A DNA stretch of 64,000 bases from Fidelibacterota bacterium (GCA_016784605.1 JADHUI010000003.1:43426-107425), one strand, 5' to 3'; shown: positions 46,664-56,080, counted from the first letter of the stretch. Made by a program: numbers and translations. The notes: generated from the sequence alone by a model not told the origin.

Positions 46664-47044
46664 ATGAAAATAAATAAAATGGATCAAAAAAGTTTTATCA
46701 TTGGTGTATTATCCGCCACATTGTTTTTTGTGGTGGTTGGTGCGGATGAAAAGCCAATCGAAGCAAATGATAATCAAATGGTTGAAGGTAACCTGGGTGA
46801 CATTGTTGTTAATTCCATAACCGTTTTGGATGATGGGCATGGCGGATATATTTCGACATATAATCAAGATGGAAAGCGGACGATCTATATTGGTACTGGA
46901 GAAAATCGGAACGGTTATATAAGCACTTTTAATAAAATGGAGGAGCCCACTACTTATCTCGGCACAAACAAAGAATTAGATGGTGTTGTTGTTCTTAATG
47001 ATCGTTATGGTGATTTGGGATGGAGCCAAAGCGGGAAGCAATGA
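46664..47044 (+). CDS. Membrane-anchored protein with short beta repeats
   Basis: The track start (46589) lies within the previous gene. ATG at 46664 has GGAG 8 bases upstream and gives 126 residues. A hydrophobic anchor, 'FIIGVLSATLFFVVVGADE', is followed by related units: 'GHGGYISTYNQDGKRTIYIGTG', then 'NRNGYISTFNKMEEPTTYLGTN'. This YIST-(N)-(YIG/YLG)T repeat suggests an extended beta structure. It overlaps the next tiny ORF (ATGA). Confidence 0.65.
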   Translation: MKINKMDQKSFIIGVLSATLFFVVVGADEKPIEANDNQMVEGNLGDIVVNSITVLDDGHGGYISTYNQDGKRTIYIGTGENRNGYISTFNKMEEPTTYLGTNKELDGVVVLNDRYGDLGWSQSGKQ

Positions 47045-47130
47045 TGTCTTATATCTGGATAATAATGGTTATCCTTGTATTGTTTGGTTTTATAAAAGCA
47101 AGAGAGCGACTAGAAAATTACGATGAATAA
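47041..47130 (+). CDS. 29-residue single-span membrane peptide
   Basis: ATG overlaps the stop of the previous gene (ATGA), which supports real coupled translation. The sequence 'MMSYIWIIMVILVLFGFIKA' is one membrane span, followed by 'RERLENYDE'. Its stop lies right at the foot of the terminator stem. Confidence 0.55.
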   Translation: MMSYIWIIMVILVLFGFIKARERLENYDE

Positions 47131-47158
47131 AAAAGCTCCGGGAAACCGGAGCTTTTTT
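47129..47158. terminator. Bidirectional intrinsic terminator
   Basis: AAAAAAGCTCCGG, loop GAAA and CCGGAGCTTTTTT form a perfect 13-bp stem flanked by A and T runs. It separates the plus-strand genes ending at 47130 from the convergent minus-strand gene ending at 47166, and can terminate both. Confidence 0.93.
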
Positions 47159-47165
47159 ATGGTGG

Positions 47166-47651
47166 TTATTCAGCTTTAACAAAATCAGGACCATCGGGAA
47201 ACGTGGCAACATCTTTGGGCGATACATCTGCCAGTGAGGTTCCCGGACTTGTTGGTTCATCCGAATTAGGTTCTTGAACGGGGATGGGTGTTGTTGGAAC
47301 TTCGTCAGCCAAATGTGTTGTATACGATTGTCCATTCCAAATAAACGTATGATTAGGCCCAAGTTGTTCACGAGCTTGAGCAAATGCATCACCAAATGAA
47401 TTGGATTCAATAATGATTGTTTTGGGGATAATTTCGATTGCATTATTTGTTTGACCGGTTTCTTCATTGGCTATCATTGCGTCTGATTCATCTTCTTCAA
47501 TATGAACAATTGTTTCAGAAAATGTTTCAGGTTCATTGACGAATTCAACCGAAATATCTTCTGACCCAGCATGTTGAACAAAAATGCCAATGAGAATAGC
47601 CACTCCCATTAATGTCATTGTTTGAAGGATTCTTTTATCTGTTTTTTCCAT
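47166..47651 (-). CDS. Membrane-anchored acidic protein with 'AxAREQLGPNHTFxWNG' motif
   Basis: 161 residues. The N-terminus 'MEKTDKRILQTMTLMGVAILIGIFV' is a signal anchor. An acidic linker leads to 'SFGDAFAQAREQLGPNHTFIWNGQSYTTHLADE', a short conserved motif I have seen in FCB-group proteins of unknown role. The tail is Pro/Ser-rich. RBS GGAA before ATG. Confidence 0.6.
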   Translation of the reverse strand: MEKTDKRILQTMTLMGVAILIGIFVQHAGSEDISVEFVNEPETFSETIVHIEEDESDAMIANEETGQTNNAIEIIPKTIIIESNSFGDAFAQAREQLGPNHTFIWNGQSYTTHLADEVPTTPIPVQEPNSDEPTSPGTSLADVSPKDVATFPDGPDFVKAE

Positions 47652-47782
47652 ATTTATTTCCTTTCATGGATTTGTTTATCATTGAGTAAAACATGGAAAT
47701 ACCAATATGAGTTCCATTCGTGAAATATATTTTGGGAAATCAATAGCGAAATCAAACAATAATTCATGTAATTTCTTCGTCT

Positions 47783-49981
47783 ATGAAACGATTAATCATT
47801 CACCTTATTCTAATATCATCTTTATTTGGAAATACAATCATTAATGGGACTGTTTTCCATGAACAGACAAAAGAACCAATTGTTGGAGCCAATATTATTG
47901 TTATTGGCAGTGACCAAGGGTCATTTTCGGATAAAAGAGGGTATTTTAAAATTGAATTAGGTCAAACTTTTCCCATTGAAATAAACGTATCTCATATTGG
48001 ATTTGAAACGATAACATTCACGATTGAAAATGATTTTCCTGTTACAATAAATCTTATTCCTGCAGTTATTACATCACAATCAGTAGAAGTGGTTGGGGAA
48101 AGAAAGAAATATGAATCAGATGTTTCATCCTCCATTGATATTGTAGACTTAGAGGATATTGAACTTCAAGGTGCGCGCGATTTGGGGAGTTCATTGCGTC
48201 GTGTAAGCAGTATCAAAATAGATTATTCTACTTCTGGTAAACAAACGATTAGTATTCGAGGAAATAATGCAACGGATGTGGCTGTTTTTCTTGATGGAAT
48301 AAAAATGAATGATTCGAACACAGGTGTAGCGGATTTATCATCCCTTGATTTAAATGTGATAGAACAAATCCAAGTCATTAAAGGTGGGAATTCTACTTTG
48401 TATGGCTCTGGAGCCATCGGCGGTGTTGTAAATATGGAATCTAAACGTGCTGAAAAAAACGGGTTATATGTTAATCAGGGAATTGGGCAAACGTTTAATG
48501 ATGATGTTGACTTTTCTGTCGGAGCCACTGGGCGATGGAAAGCATTTGGGGTTGGCGGGAGATATTCTGGAAAGACCCGCGCTTATGGCGGGAGAACGAT
48601 TACTACATCCATTTTTCAAAATGTTTTTTCAAATTTAGATTTGAATTCAGGAAATGTAAATGTGCGATATTACCAATTTAATAAAGGATTAGAATTTCCA
48701 TCAGGTGGCGTAGCAACACAGGATGATATGACTTTATTTAGCGCACAGTATGATGGGCGATTATTCAAATGGGATGGATGGTCTTTTCAAGCGGGCCAAA
48801 GATATTGGGCTTTATCTCAAGACTTTTTTACGAGCTTAGATGAAAATCTACAAGATGAATCTTTAAATGTACAAGCATTGAAACATGGTCGAATTGGGAA
48901 ATTAGATATATCTCTTCAATATGAATTAGAAGACCAAAAATTCCTTGGAGTGAAAAACTATAAATCTTTATTTGGCGATACGACCGTCATTCAAAGAGGC
49001 GATATGAAGCGAAGAAGCCAGGCAGGTTCGTCTGTATTTCAATGGGAAGTATTAGGCGATCACCCTTATGTGGATATCATAGCTTTTGAGTTGGCGATGA
49101 GATTAAACTATATTCAAACGATTCGCGAACAATCTTTTGATTTTCCAGGAATTCCTGGAAATAATGGGGATATTTCATACGATAAACCGGGGTCGTTTTT
49201 GGCTTCCACACCCTCTTCAAAAAAAATTGGTATACGGATGGAAGGAAAAACGCCACGATTGGATTATAGCTTTTTTGTAAATCAAGGAAATAATACACGG
49301 TTACCATCCTTAAGTGATTTCTTTCGATTCTCTAATGCAAGAGAAGAAGATAAAGTTGATTCAACATTGGTGAATGAAAATGTGTCAACGACAGAAGGGA
49401 ATCTTCTATTTAATTTTAAATTATTTGAGAATTCGAAAATTCTAGATGGGATGGATATTACCTTTGGATATTTTAGAAATCATTATACCAATAAAATAGC
49501 TTACCGCCTTTTAGATGATTCGCCACCTGTTCCATATAATACACTTACATCAGAAATAAGCGGACAAGAATTCACTATTAATTCATCCAATTTGAAGGGG
49601 AAGTTAAATCTTTCGTTTGCAACAACCCTCTTACACATTTCAGATGTAGAAATATTCCCAAACAAACCAGAACGAAGAAGTGTAACAACCATCGAATGGA
49701 ATCAAGATTGGTTTGTAGCCACATATGATATGACTTACGATGGGGAACAATTCTTTTTTATACCTGGCGTTGGAGGTGGTGTTATTAAACCCAAAGAAAA
49801 TGCAAATTTAAGTTTATCCTTAAGAAAAAAATATTTTGGTTTGAATTGGCGAGCTTCTTATACAATAAGGAATATTTATTCTAAAGATGAAATAGATTTA
49901 ACATTAGAAGAAAGTTTAGAACGTGGGTATAATTATTTTGATAAATATAGAGAAATACTCACAATCAAAGTAGAATGGTAA
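47783..49981 (+). CDS. TonB-dependent outer-membrane receptor
   Basis: A 732-residue receptor. A signal peptide is followed by a carboxypeptidase-D-like regulatory domain ('INGTVFHEQTKEPIVGANIIV', 'SFSDKRGYFKIEL'), then a plug ('ISIRGNNATDVAVFLDGIKMND', 'VIEQIQVIKGGNSTLYGSGAIGGVVNM') and a C-terminal barrel rich in alternating strands ending 'EILTIKVEW'. Such receptors import iron chelates, cobalamin or glycans. The ligand cannot be told. The beta-helix lipoprotein follows 4 bases later and may be a surface partner. Confidence 0.92.
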   Translation: MKRLIIHLILISSLFGNTIINGTVFHEQTKEPIVGANIIVIGSDQGSFSDKRGYFKIELGQTFPIEINVSHIGFETITFTIENDFPVTINLIPAVITSQSVEVVGERKKYESDVSSSIDIVDLEDIELQGARDLGSSLRRVSSIKIDYSTSGKQTISIRGNNATDVAVFLDGIKMNDSNTGVADLSSLDLNVIEQIQVIKGGNSTLYGSGAIGGVVNMESKRAEKNGLYVNQGIGQTFNDDVDFSVGATGRWKAFGVGGRYSGKTRAYGGRTITTSIFQNVFSNLDLNSGNVNVRYYQFNKGLEFPSGGVATQDDMTLFSAQYDGRLFKWDGWSFQAGQRYWALSQDFFTSLDENLQDESLNVQALKHGRIGKLDISLQYELEDQKFLGVKNYKSLFGDTTVIQRGDMKRRSQAGSSVFQWEVLGDHPYVDIIAFELAMRLNYIQTIREQSFDFPGIPGNNGDISYDKPGSFLASTPSSKKIGIRMEGKTPRLDYSFFVNQGNNTRLPSLSDFFRFSNAREEDKVDSTLVNENVSTTEGNLLFNFKLFENSKILDGMDITFGYFRNHYTNKIAYRLLDDSPPVPYNTLTSEISGQEFTINSSNLKGKLNLSFATTLLHISDVEIFPNKPERRSVTTIEWNQDWFVATYDMTYDGEQFFFIPGVGGGVIKPKENANLSLSLRKKYFGLNWRASYTIRNIYSKDEIDLTLEESLERGYNYFDKYREILTIKVEW

Positions 49982-49985
49982 ATCT

Positions 49986-51479
49986 ATGAAATACCTTAAA
50001 CCGCCACTTCTGCTAATCGGGTTTTTATTTCTTGTGAGTTGCAAAGTTCCCACATTACCTGAACAAAAAAAAGAAGACCCATTATTTGATGTGGCGATTA
50101 ACTATGATGGCCATCCCATTTTCCACCCAACAGAAGTTGAAGTTTCCTGGACAGAATTTGTCGTAGATGGATTTAAAGAAATAATGATTGAAAGGGCTAA
50201 AATAGTAAATAATGAAAAAAATTGGCAACATTTAGCATCCGTTACGGATTCTTTAGCTATAGCGTTTACTGATACAATTGATGATGATGGTTCGTTTCAA
50301 TATCGTGTTCGGCTTATTGACAAAAAGAATCAATTTATATCGGCAGAATCAAATTTATTTATTGTTCCAAATGTTACAGCTTTAGAAATGCCAAATCATT
50401 ATGGTTCATTAAAACTTGCCTATCAATCCAATTTTTTAGATGAGGGTGATTCAATTAAAATTTCACCAGGCACGTATGCAGGCAATTTTAAATTATTGGA
50501 AAAAGATGTATTAATTGTAAGTGTAGAAGGTCCTGAAACGACTATTTTTACGGGTATTTCGGATACCATGCCTGTTATTGAAATGAGTATCGGTATTTTT
50601 TCTGGATTTACCTTAACGGGTGGACGTTCTTATAATGCGGGTGGTATCCGAGCAAAAGGAAATGTCCTTATCCAAAATTGCATAATCCAAGGAAATGCAA
50701 CCATCGAAAATGAAGATGCAAATATACAAATTTATCCTTTTGCTTATGGAGGCGGTGTATATCTATCGGAAAATGCCATCATGGAAAATTGTTTAATAAA
50801 GGATAATTGGTCTTGGTTCGGCGCAGGGGGTGTATTAATGGATGGCAATACCATAATAAGAGATTGTATTGTGGACCAAAATAGAACTAAAGGATTGGGT
50901 GGTGGTATTTTAGTGTATTCCGGCGAATGTATTTTGGAAAGGGTAGCGATAAAAAGGAACAGATGCTTAGGTCAATCAATGGGCGGACCCGCCGATCCGA
51001 GCTTTGGCGGAGGATTGGGAGTGAAATCTGGAAATGTATTCGTAACAAACTCAATTCTATGGAAAAATAATGCTATGAGCGGTGGCGGTGGTTTCTACAA
51101 TTCCTTAGATGGAACCCTTTCGATGACAAATTGCACAATTGTAGAAAATACTTCTGGGTTATTGAACCATGAAAATGGATCTGGCATTAACAACGGTTCA
51201 TTAGATGCTTTGAATTCGATCATTTGGAATAATACTGGAGATAATCCTCGTCGATTATGGCAAAATGCGTTTTATTGTAATATTGATGAAATCTTTATTG
51301 TTAATTCAAATAGTGGGAATATCAAAGAAAACCCGGAATTCACTCTTGAGACTCAAGATGATTTTAGGTTAAACGAATCGTCGCCTTGTATTGATATTGG
51401 ACATCCTGATACACAATACAATGATCAAGATGGGACTAGAAATGATATGGGTGCTTTTGGAGGCCCAGGTAGTTATTAA
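49986..51479 (+). CDS. Beta-helix lipoprotein paired with the TonB receptor
   Basis: 497 residues with lipobox 'FLFLVSCK'. Residues 35-125 resemble a fibronectin type III domain ('PTEVEVSWTEF', 'FQYRVRLIDKKNQFISAESN'). The remainder is a parallel beta-helix: 'GDSIKISPGTYAGNFKLLEKD', 'AGGIRAKGNVLIQNCIIQGN', 'TIIRDCIVDQNRTKGLGGG'. It has no C-terminal sorting tail, consistent with lipid anchoring. It may be surface-exposed beside the receptor. Its stop overlaps the convergent gene by 4 bp. Confidence 0.8.
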   Translation: MKYLKPPLLLIGFLFLVSCKVPTLPEQKKEDPLFDVAINYDGHPIFHPTEVEVSWTEFVVDGFKEIMIERAKIVNNEKNWQHLASVTDSLAIAFTDTIDDDGSFQYRVRLIDKKNQFISAESNLFIVPNVTALEMPNHYGSLKLAYQSNFLDEGDSIKISPGTYAGNFKLLEKDVLIVSVEGPETTIFTGISDTMPVIEMSIGIFSGFTLTGGRSYNAGGIRAKGNVLIQNCIIQGNATIENEDANIQIYPFAYGGGVYLSENAIMENCLIKDNWSWFGAGGVLMDGNTIIRDCIVDQNRTKGLGGGILVYSGECILERVAIKRNRCLGQSMGGPADPSFGGGLGVKSGNVFVTNSILWKNNAMSGGGGFYNSLDGTLSMTNCTIVENTSGLLNHENGSGINNGSLDALNSIIWNNTGDNPRRLWQNAFYCNIDEIFIVNSNSGNIKENPEFTLETQDDFRLNESSPCIDIGHPDTQYNDQDGTRNDMGAFGGPGSY

Positions 51480-51895
51480 GGGTTTACAATACCTTTAATG
51501 GATAAGATTTCCCACCCATTATAAGCGAGCGTTGAATCATCTGAAATAAGAACAACTGGGTATAAACTTTCAGGGTTTTGGAAGAATAAAACTAAGTCCC
51601 TAAACAAAGCAATTGAATCGGGTGCCATTTCAATATTATGTGTAAAAAATAACCCTTTTGGGATTTCTTGATTGGGTGTCTCAACGGATACTTCAATTTC
51701 CCATCCATTTAGAATCTCATCAGATTTATTAGTAATAAGCCAGTCCGTTTTAATATATCCATCATATCCCTCGATATCAATATTTTGTATAGATGCTGTT
51801 ATTTCAACATGGAGTGGTTGATTTATTTCATTATCTAAGTTGCACCCTAAAATATTAAGGCAAATTGGTATGAATATTAGACGAATTAAGTGCAT
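51476..51895 (-). CDS. Small lipoprotein of unknown function
   Basis: 139 residues with lipoprotein signal 'MHLIRLIFIPICLNILGCN'. The mature chain, 'VEITASIQNIDIEGYDGYIKTDWLITNKSDEILNGWEIEV', looks like an immunoglobulin-like beta domain. It is convergent with the beta-helix lipoprotein and divergent from the first GAPDH gene. Confidence 0.6.
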   Translation of the reverse strand: MHLIRLIFIPICLNILGCNLDNEINQPLHVEITASIQNIDIEGYDGYIKTDWLITNKSDEILNGWEIEVSVETPNQEIPKGLFFTHNIEMAPDSIALFRDLVLFFQNPESLYPVVLISDDSTLAYNGWEILSIKGIVNP

Positions 51896-52000
51896 ATTTT
51901 TTGTTTTTTTGATTGAAAGGGTTTTAATCCTAGGTAATTTTAATGCTGAAAATAAACTGCTTTCTATCTTTTATGGAAGCAAGAAACATAAGAGGATAAA

Positions 52001-53026
52001 ATGAAACCTGTAAATATTGCTCTTTTTGGTTTTGGTCGAATTGGCCGAAACCTATTCCGGCAAGGATATAAAAATCCAAATTTTAATTTTGTAGCTATCA
52101 GTGATTTAGGACCTGCAAAGTCACTCCATTATTTATTATCACGGGACTCTATCCATGGACCGATTGACAATGAAATCTCTTTAGAAGGTAACTACCTAGT
52201 AGCAAATGGAAATAAAACACGAATTCTACCCGGTGGTGACCCAGGGCAAATTCCTTGGGATTCATTGGATGTAGATGTTGTTATTGATGCAACTGGGAAG
52301 TATAAAGATGTTAAAGATTTAAATAAGCACATCGAAGCGGGTGCTAAACGCGTTATTGTTACTGTTCCACCAGAAAATGAAGTAGATCGTATTGTTGTTC
52401 TTGGGATTAATGATAGTGATATTAAATTGACAGACCAAATTATTTCTACCACATCATCGACAACACAAGTTTTAGCATTGATGTTAAAAATGTTGGATGA
52501 AAAATTTGGTGTTAAAAGAGCCATGATGACAACGGTTCATGCATATACATCTGATCAACCTTTGGCAGATTCAGCTCAAAAAGATCTCCGCCGTAGTCGA
52601 TCAGCCGTTGAAAATATTATCCCAAATAAGACGTGGGCTCCTGAACTTGTTGAAAAATTAATGCCAAAATTTAAAGGTAAAATAGGAGGGACAGCTTTTA
52701 ATGTTCCCGTCCCTGATGGTTCAGCTGTTGATTTAACAACAGATTTAGAACGACTTCCATCCATCGAAGAAGCAAATGAAGCTGTTAAAACATTTGCTAA
52801 GAGTACATTAAAAAATATTGTGGGCTATACAGATGACCCCATTGTATCGAGTGATGTGATTGGATGTAGTGAAACAATGATATATGATGCCAAAGCAACA
52901 ATGATTACAGCAAATGCATTATTAAAAACGGTTTGTTGGTATGATAATGGTTGGGGATTTTCATCTCGCATTTTGGAATTAATTGAATCTTATCAAACAT
53001 TAGAAAATGAAGGGGGCGCATCATGA
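52001..53026 (+). CDS. GAPDH paralog lacking the catalytic cysteine
   Basis: A 341-residue GAPDH-fold protein. The NAD motif 'FGFGRIGRNLFRQG' and the catalytic His region 'TVHAYTSDQ' are kept. The active-site segment reads 'ISTTSSTTQVLAL' where the adjacent canonical gene has 'ISNASCTTNCLAP', so the nucleophilic Cys is Ser. The phosphate-site Arg ('MRVPVPDGS' in the neighbour) is Asn ('FNVPVPDGS'), and the 'STGAAKA' loop is 'NKTWAPE'. It is therefore unlikely to be a phosphorylating GAPDH. It may be a regulatory or structural partner, since it precedes gap with a 4-bp overlap. RBS AGAGGA. Confidence 0.88.
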   Translation: MKPVNIALFGFGRIGRNLFRQGYKNPNFNFVAISDLGPAKSLHYLLSRDSIHGPIDNEISLEGNYLVANGNKTRILPGGDPGQIPWDSLDVDVVIDATGKYKDVKDLNKHIEAGAKRVIVTVPPENEVDRIVVLGINDSDIKLTDQIISTTSSTTQVLALMLKMLDEKFGVKRAMMTTVHAYTSDQPLADSAQKDLRRSRSAVENIIPNKTWAPELVEKLMPKFKGKIGGTAFNVPVPDGSAVDLTTDLERLPSIEEANEAVKTFAKSTLKNIVGYTDDPIVSSDVIGCSETMIYDAKATMITANALLKTVCWYDNGWGFSSRILELIESYQTLENEGGAS

Positions 53027-54021
53027 GAGTAGCCATTAATGGATTTGGACGGATTGGACGATCTGTTTTTCGAATCATGAATGAACGAAATGATATTGAC
53101 GTTGTGGCCATTAATGATTTAGCCGATAACGATGCTTTAGCTTATTTATTGAAATATGATACAGTTATGGGACGCTTTAAGGATACGGTAACAACAGAAG
53201 GTGATTTATTAAAAACGTCTTCCAATACGATAAAAATGTTAAATCAGAGAGATCCATCTCAACTTCCTTGGTCAGATATGGATGTAGATATTGTTATTGA
53301 AGCAACGGGTATCTTTCGTACAAGAGCGTTACTAAATCAGCATTTAGATGCAGGAGCAAAACGAATCATTCTTACCGTTCCGGCTAAAGAACCTATTGAT
53401 AATATGGTGGTAATTGGTGTGAATGATGATACATTATTGCCAGAACATAAAATCATATCTAATGCAAGTTGTACAACAAATTGTTTAGCTCCAATGGCTA
53501 AAATTCTTCAAGATAATTTTGGGATTGAGTTTGGTGTTATTAATACCATTCATGCTTATACGAATGATCAACGTCTTGCGGATGTACCTCATTCAGATTG
53601 GAGACGAAGTCGTGCTGCTGCTGAAAATGTGATTCCTACATCAACGGGTGCGGCAAAAGCGGTTGGGAAAGTTCTTCCTGAGCTGGAAGGGAAATTAGAT
53701 GGAATTGCTATGCGTGTTCCTGTCCCAGATGGATCTGTTGTAGATGCTGTATTTACATTAAATCAAGATGTGACCGAATCTCAACTGAATGAAGCTGTTT
53801 ATGAAGCATCTCAATCTGATCGGTTAGCAAATATTGTTGAGTATTCAACATTACCCGTTGTTTCTACGGATATTATTGGCAATCCACATTCTTCCATTTT
53901 TGATGCACCTTTTACAAAAGTTGTCGAAGGAAATATGGTTAAAACATTGAATTGGTATGATAATGAATGGGGATATTCAAACCGAGTTGTAGACTTAATC
54001 GGAATTGTATCTGCATTATAA
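53023..54021 (+). CDS. gap: Glyceraldehyde-3-phosphate dehydrogenase, type I
   Basis: This glycolytic and gluconeogenic enzyme is 332 residues long. NAD-binding 'INGFGRIGRSVFRI', catalytic 'SNASCTTNCLAPMAK', 'NTIHAYTNDQRL', 'WRRSRAAAENVIPTSTGAAKAVGKVLPEL' and 'NEWGYSNRVVDLI' are all intact. It overlaps the non-canonical paralog by 4 bp, so both are probably translated from one mRNA. Confidence 0.97.
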   Translation: MRVAINGFGRIGRSVFRIMNERNDIDVVAINDLADNDALAYLLKYDTVMGRFKDTVTTEGDLLKTSSNTIKMLNQRDPSQLPWSDMDVDIVIEATGIFRTRALLNQHLDAGAKRIILTVPAKEPIDNMVVIGVNDDTLLPEHKIISNASCTTNCLAPMAKILQDNFGIEFGVINTIHAYTNDQRLADVPHSDWRRSRAAAENVIPTSTGAAKAVGKVLPELEGKLDGIAMRVPVPDGSVVDAVFTLNQDVTESQLNEAVYEASQSDRLANIVEYSTLPVVSTDIIGNPHSSIFDAPFTKVVEGNMVKTLNWYDNEWGYSNRVVDLIGIVSAL

Positions 54022-54026
54022 ATTAA

Positions 54027-55979
54027 TTAGCAACCGGATAGTTCAGATAAATTTTTAAATAAATCTAAACTATCCGGATTTGCTAAAGCATCTTTATTGG
54101 TGACTTTTACACCGTCAATTATTTTTTTAACAGCGATTTCTACCTTTTTACCATTGATTGTATAAGGAATATCCTCGATGGCCAATATGACGGCCGGTAC
54201 ATGTCGAGGCGAACAATGGTTTTTTATTAATGTTCTTATATTTGAAATATTTTCATCTGTTAATGTTATATCAGTCTTTAATTTAAGAAATAAAATGACT
54301 CGTTGATCACCTTTCCAATCTTGTCCAATAACAAGGCTATCTTCTATATAATTTAGGTTTTCAACAATACGATATATTTCAGCTGTCCCAATTCGAACCC
54401 CTCCTGGATTCAAGGTAGCGTCACTTCTTCCAAAGATTTTCACACTCCCTTTTTCAGATATTCGGATAAAGTCTCCATGGTGCCAAATACCAGTGTACTT
54501 CCCGAAATAGGCATTATGATATTTTTTTCCATCGGGGTCATTCCAAAAATATATTGGCATAGATGGAAAAGCGGATGTGCAAACTAATTCCCCTTTTTCA
54601 TTAATCAAGGAATGCCCCGCATGATCAAAAGCATGAACATCCATACCAAGACCACGACATTGTAATTCACCGCGAATCACTGGAAGCATAGGATTCCCTA
54701 AAGCAAAACAAGATACAATATCTGTTCCTCCAGATATGGATGCCAGTAATACATTTTGTTTTATTGTTGAATACACATAATCAAAGCTTTCTTCAACAAG
54801 GGGTGACCCTGTTGACAGTATGGTTTTTAGAGATGACAAATCCGAATCCCGACTCGGGTTTATATTTGCTTCTTTACATGATTCAATAAATTTGGCGCTC
54901 GTGCCAAAAATAGTGATATTTAATTTATCCACCATATTCCACATAGCATTTCCATCTGGGAAAAATGGAGATCCATCAAATAAGACAACTGTAGCCCCAA
55001 CGGCTAAAGATGAAACAAGCCAATTCCACATCATCCATCCACATGTTGTGAAATAAAAAATAGTATCATTTCTGGAAAGATCGCAATGTAATCTAAGCTC
55101 TTTTAAATGTTGTATCAGGGTTCCTCCTGCAGAATGAACAATCGATTTTGGAAGTCCTGTAGTACCAGAAGAATACATAATATATAATGGGTGATCGAAC
55201 GGAAGCTGCTCAAAGATTAATGGATCAGGATTTGTAGACAGGAATTCCGTATAGTGAATTGAATTTTCAATATGAGTAATATGTGGTTTTTCTTCAGTAT
55301 ATCCTATTATAATAACTTTTTCGATAGAGGGTAGAGACTTTTGAATGTTGGAAAGTTTATCTAAAGAGTCGAAAGTTTTTCCATTATAATAATAACCATT
55401 GGCTGCAAAAATGACTTTAGGCTCAATTTGGGTAAACCGGTCTAAAACACCTTTAATACCAAAGTCAGGAGATGATGAACTCCAAATGGCGCCGATAGAT
55501 GCAGTTGCCAACATAGCAATAATGGCTTGAGGCATATTGGGTATAAACCCTGCAACGCGATCTCCTTTTTTTACACCTAATTTTCGTAATGAGTGGGCAA
55601 GTTGTTCTACTTCGTTATAAAGATCACTATAGGAATATGTTTGTGTGTGTTGTCCTTCACCTTTGAAATGAATGGCTGGGCGGTTATCACGATATTTTAG
55701 AAGATTTTCAGCATAGTTTAATTTTGATCCGGAGAACCATTTTGCACCGGGCATTTTCTTTTCATCATCTACAACTTGATTGTATGGTGTAGAATAAATA
55801 ATGTTTGAATAATTCCAAAATTCACTCCAGAATTCCGACACATGATGAATAGACCAATTATGAAATTCATCATAAGATAAGGAATGAAAAGGAGTATTTG
55901 CAGTTACCCTGCTAATAAATTGAGCCATTTGAGTTTTTTCTGGGTGGCTAGGTTCCCAAAGGATGGTATCTTTTTTCAT
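54027..55979 (-). CDS. Acetoacetyl-CoA synthetase
   Basis: A 650-residue ANL-superfamily acyl-CoA ligase. 'HPLYIMYSSGTTGLPKSIVHSAGG' is the P-loop-like AMP motif. 'TTCGWMMWNWLVSSLAVG', 'GTDIVSCFALGNPMLPV' and 'GELQCRGLGMDVHAFD' are typical of acetoacetate-CoA ligases, as against acetyl-CoA synthetases. 'GRSDATLNPGGVRIGTAEIYRIVE' and 'YTINGKKVEIAVKKI' (catalytic Lys) close the fold. The likely role is ketone-body or acetoacetate use. It is convergent with gap. Confidence 0.9.
   Translation of the reverse strand: MKKDTILWEPSHPEKTQMAQFISRVTANTPFHSLSYDEFHNWSIHHVSEFWSEFWNYSNIIYSTPYNQVVDDEKKMPGAKWFSGSKLNYAENLLKYRDNRPAIHFKGEGQHTQTYSYSDLYNEVEQLAHSLRKLGVKKGDRVAGFIPNMPQAIIAMLATASIGAIWSSSSPDFGIKGVLDRFTQIEPKVIFAANGYYYNGKTFDSLDKLSNIQKSLPSIEKVIIIGYTEEKPHITHIENSIHYTEFLSTNPDPLIFEQLPFDHPLYIMYSSGTTGLPKSIVHSAGGTLIQHLKELRLHCDLSRNDTIFYFTTCGWMMWNWLVSSLAVGATVVLFDGSPFFPDGNAMWNMVDKLNITIFGTSAKFIESCKEANINPSRDSDLSSLKTILSTGSPLVEESFDYVYSTIKQNVLLASISGGTDIVSCFALGNPMLPVIRGELQCRGLGMDVHAFDHAGHSLINEKGELVCTSAFPSMPIYFWNDPDGKKYHNAYFGKYTGIWHHGDFIRISEKGSVKIFGRSDATLNPGGVRIGTAEIYRIVENLNYIEDSLVIGQDWKGDQRVILFLKLKTDITLTDENISNIRTLIKNHCSPRHVPAVILAIEDIPYTINGKKVEIAVKKIIDGVKVTNKDALANPDSLDLFKNLSELSGC
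54034..54077. repeat. Long inverted repeat across the 3' ends of gap and the acetoacetyl-CoA synthetase gene
   Basis: CCGGATAGTT (54034-54043) and AACTATCCGG (54068-54077) are a perfect 10-bp pair. AGAT/ATCT extends it inward after one mismatch, with a 14-base AT loop. It lies 13 bases past the gap stop and inside the last codons of the minus-strand gene. There is no T-run, so it may stabilise 3' ends or work as a factor-dependent terminator. Confidence 0.6.
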
Positions 55980-56080
55980 TGTTGATTTAGAATAAATATG
56001 ATTGTCAAACAGGAGAGTTTAACGAAATTCGATATAAGAAAAAAAGAATGAACGATTAAGTTAGTTTTATATACTATATG

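Noticed and set aside
47090-47467. 125-residue minus-strand ORF
   Set aside because: It overlaps the anchored acidic protein in another frame and crosses the terminator; no RBS or recognisable features.
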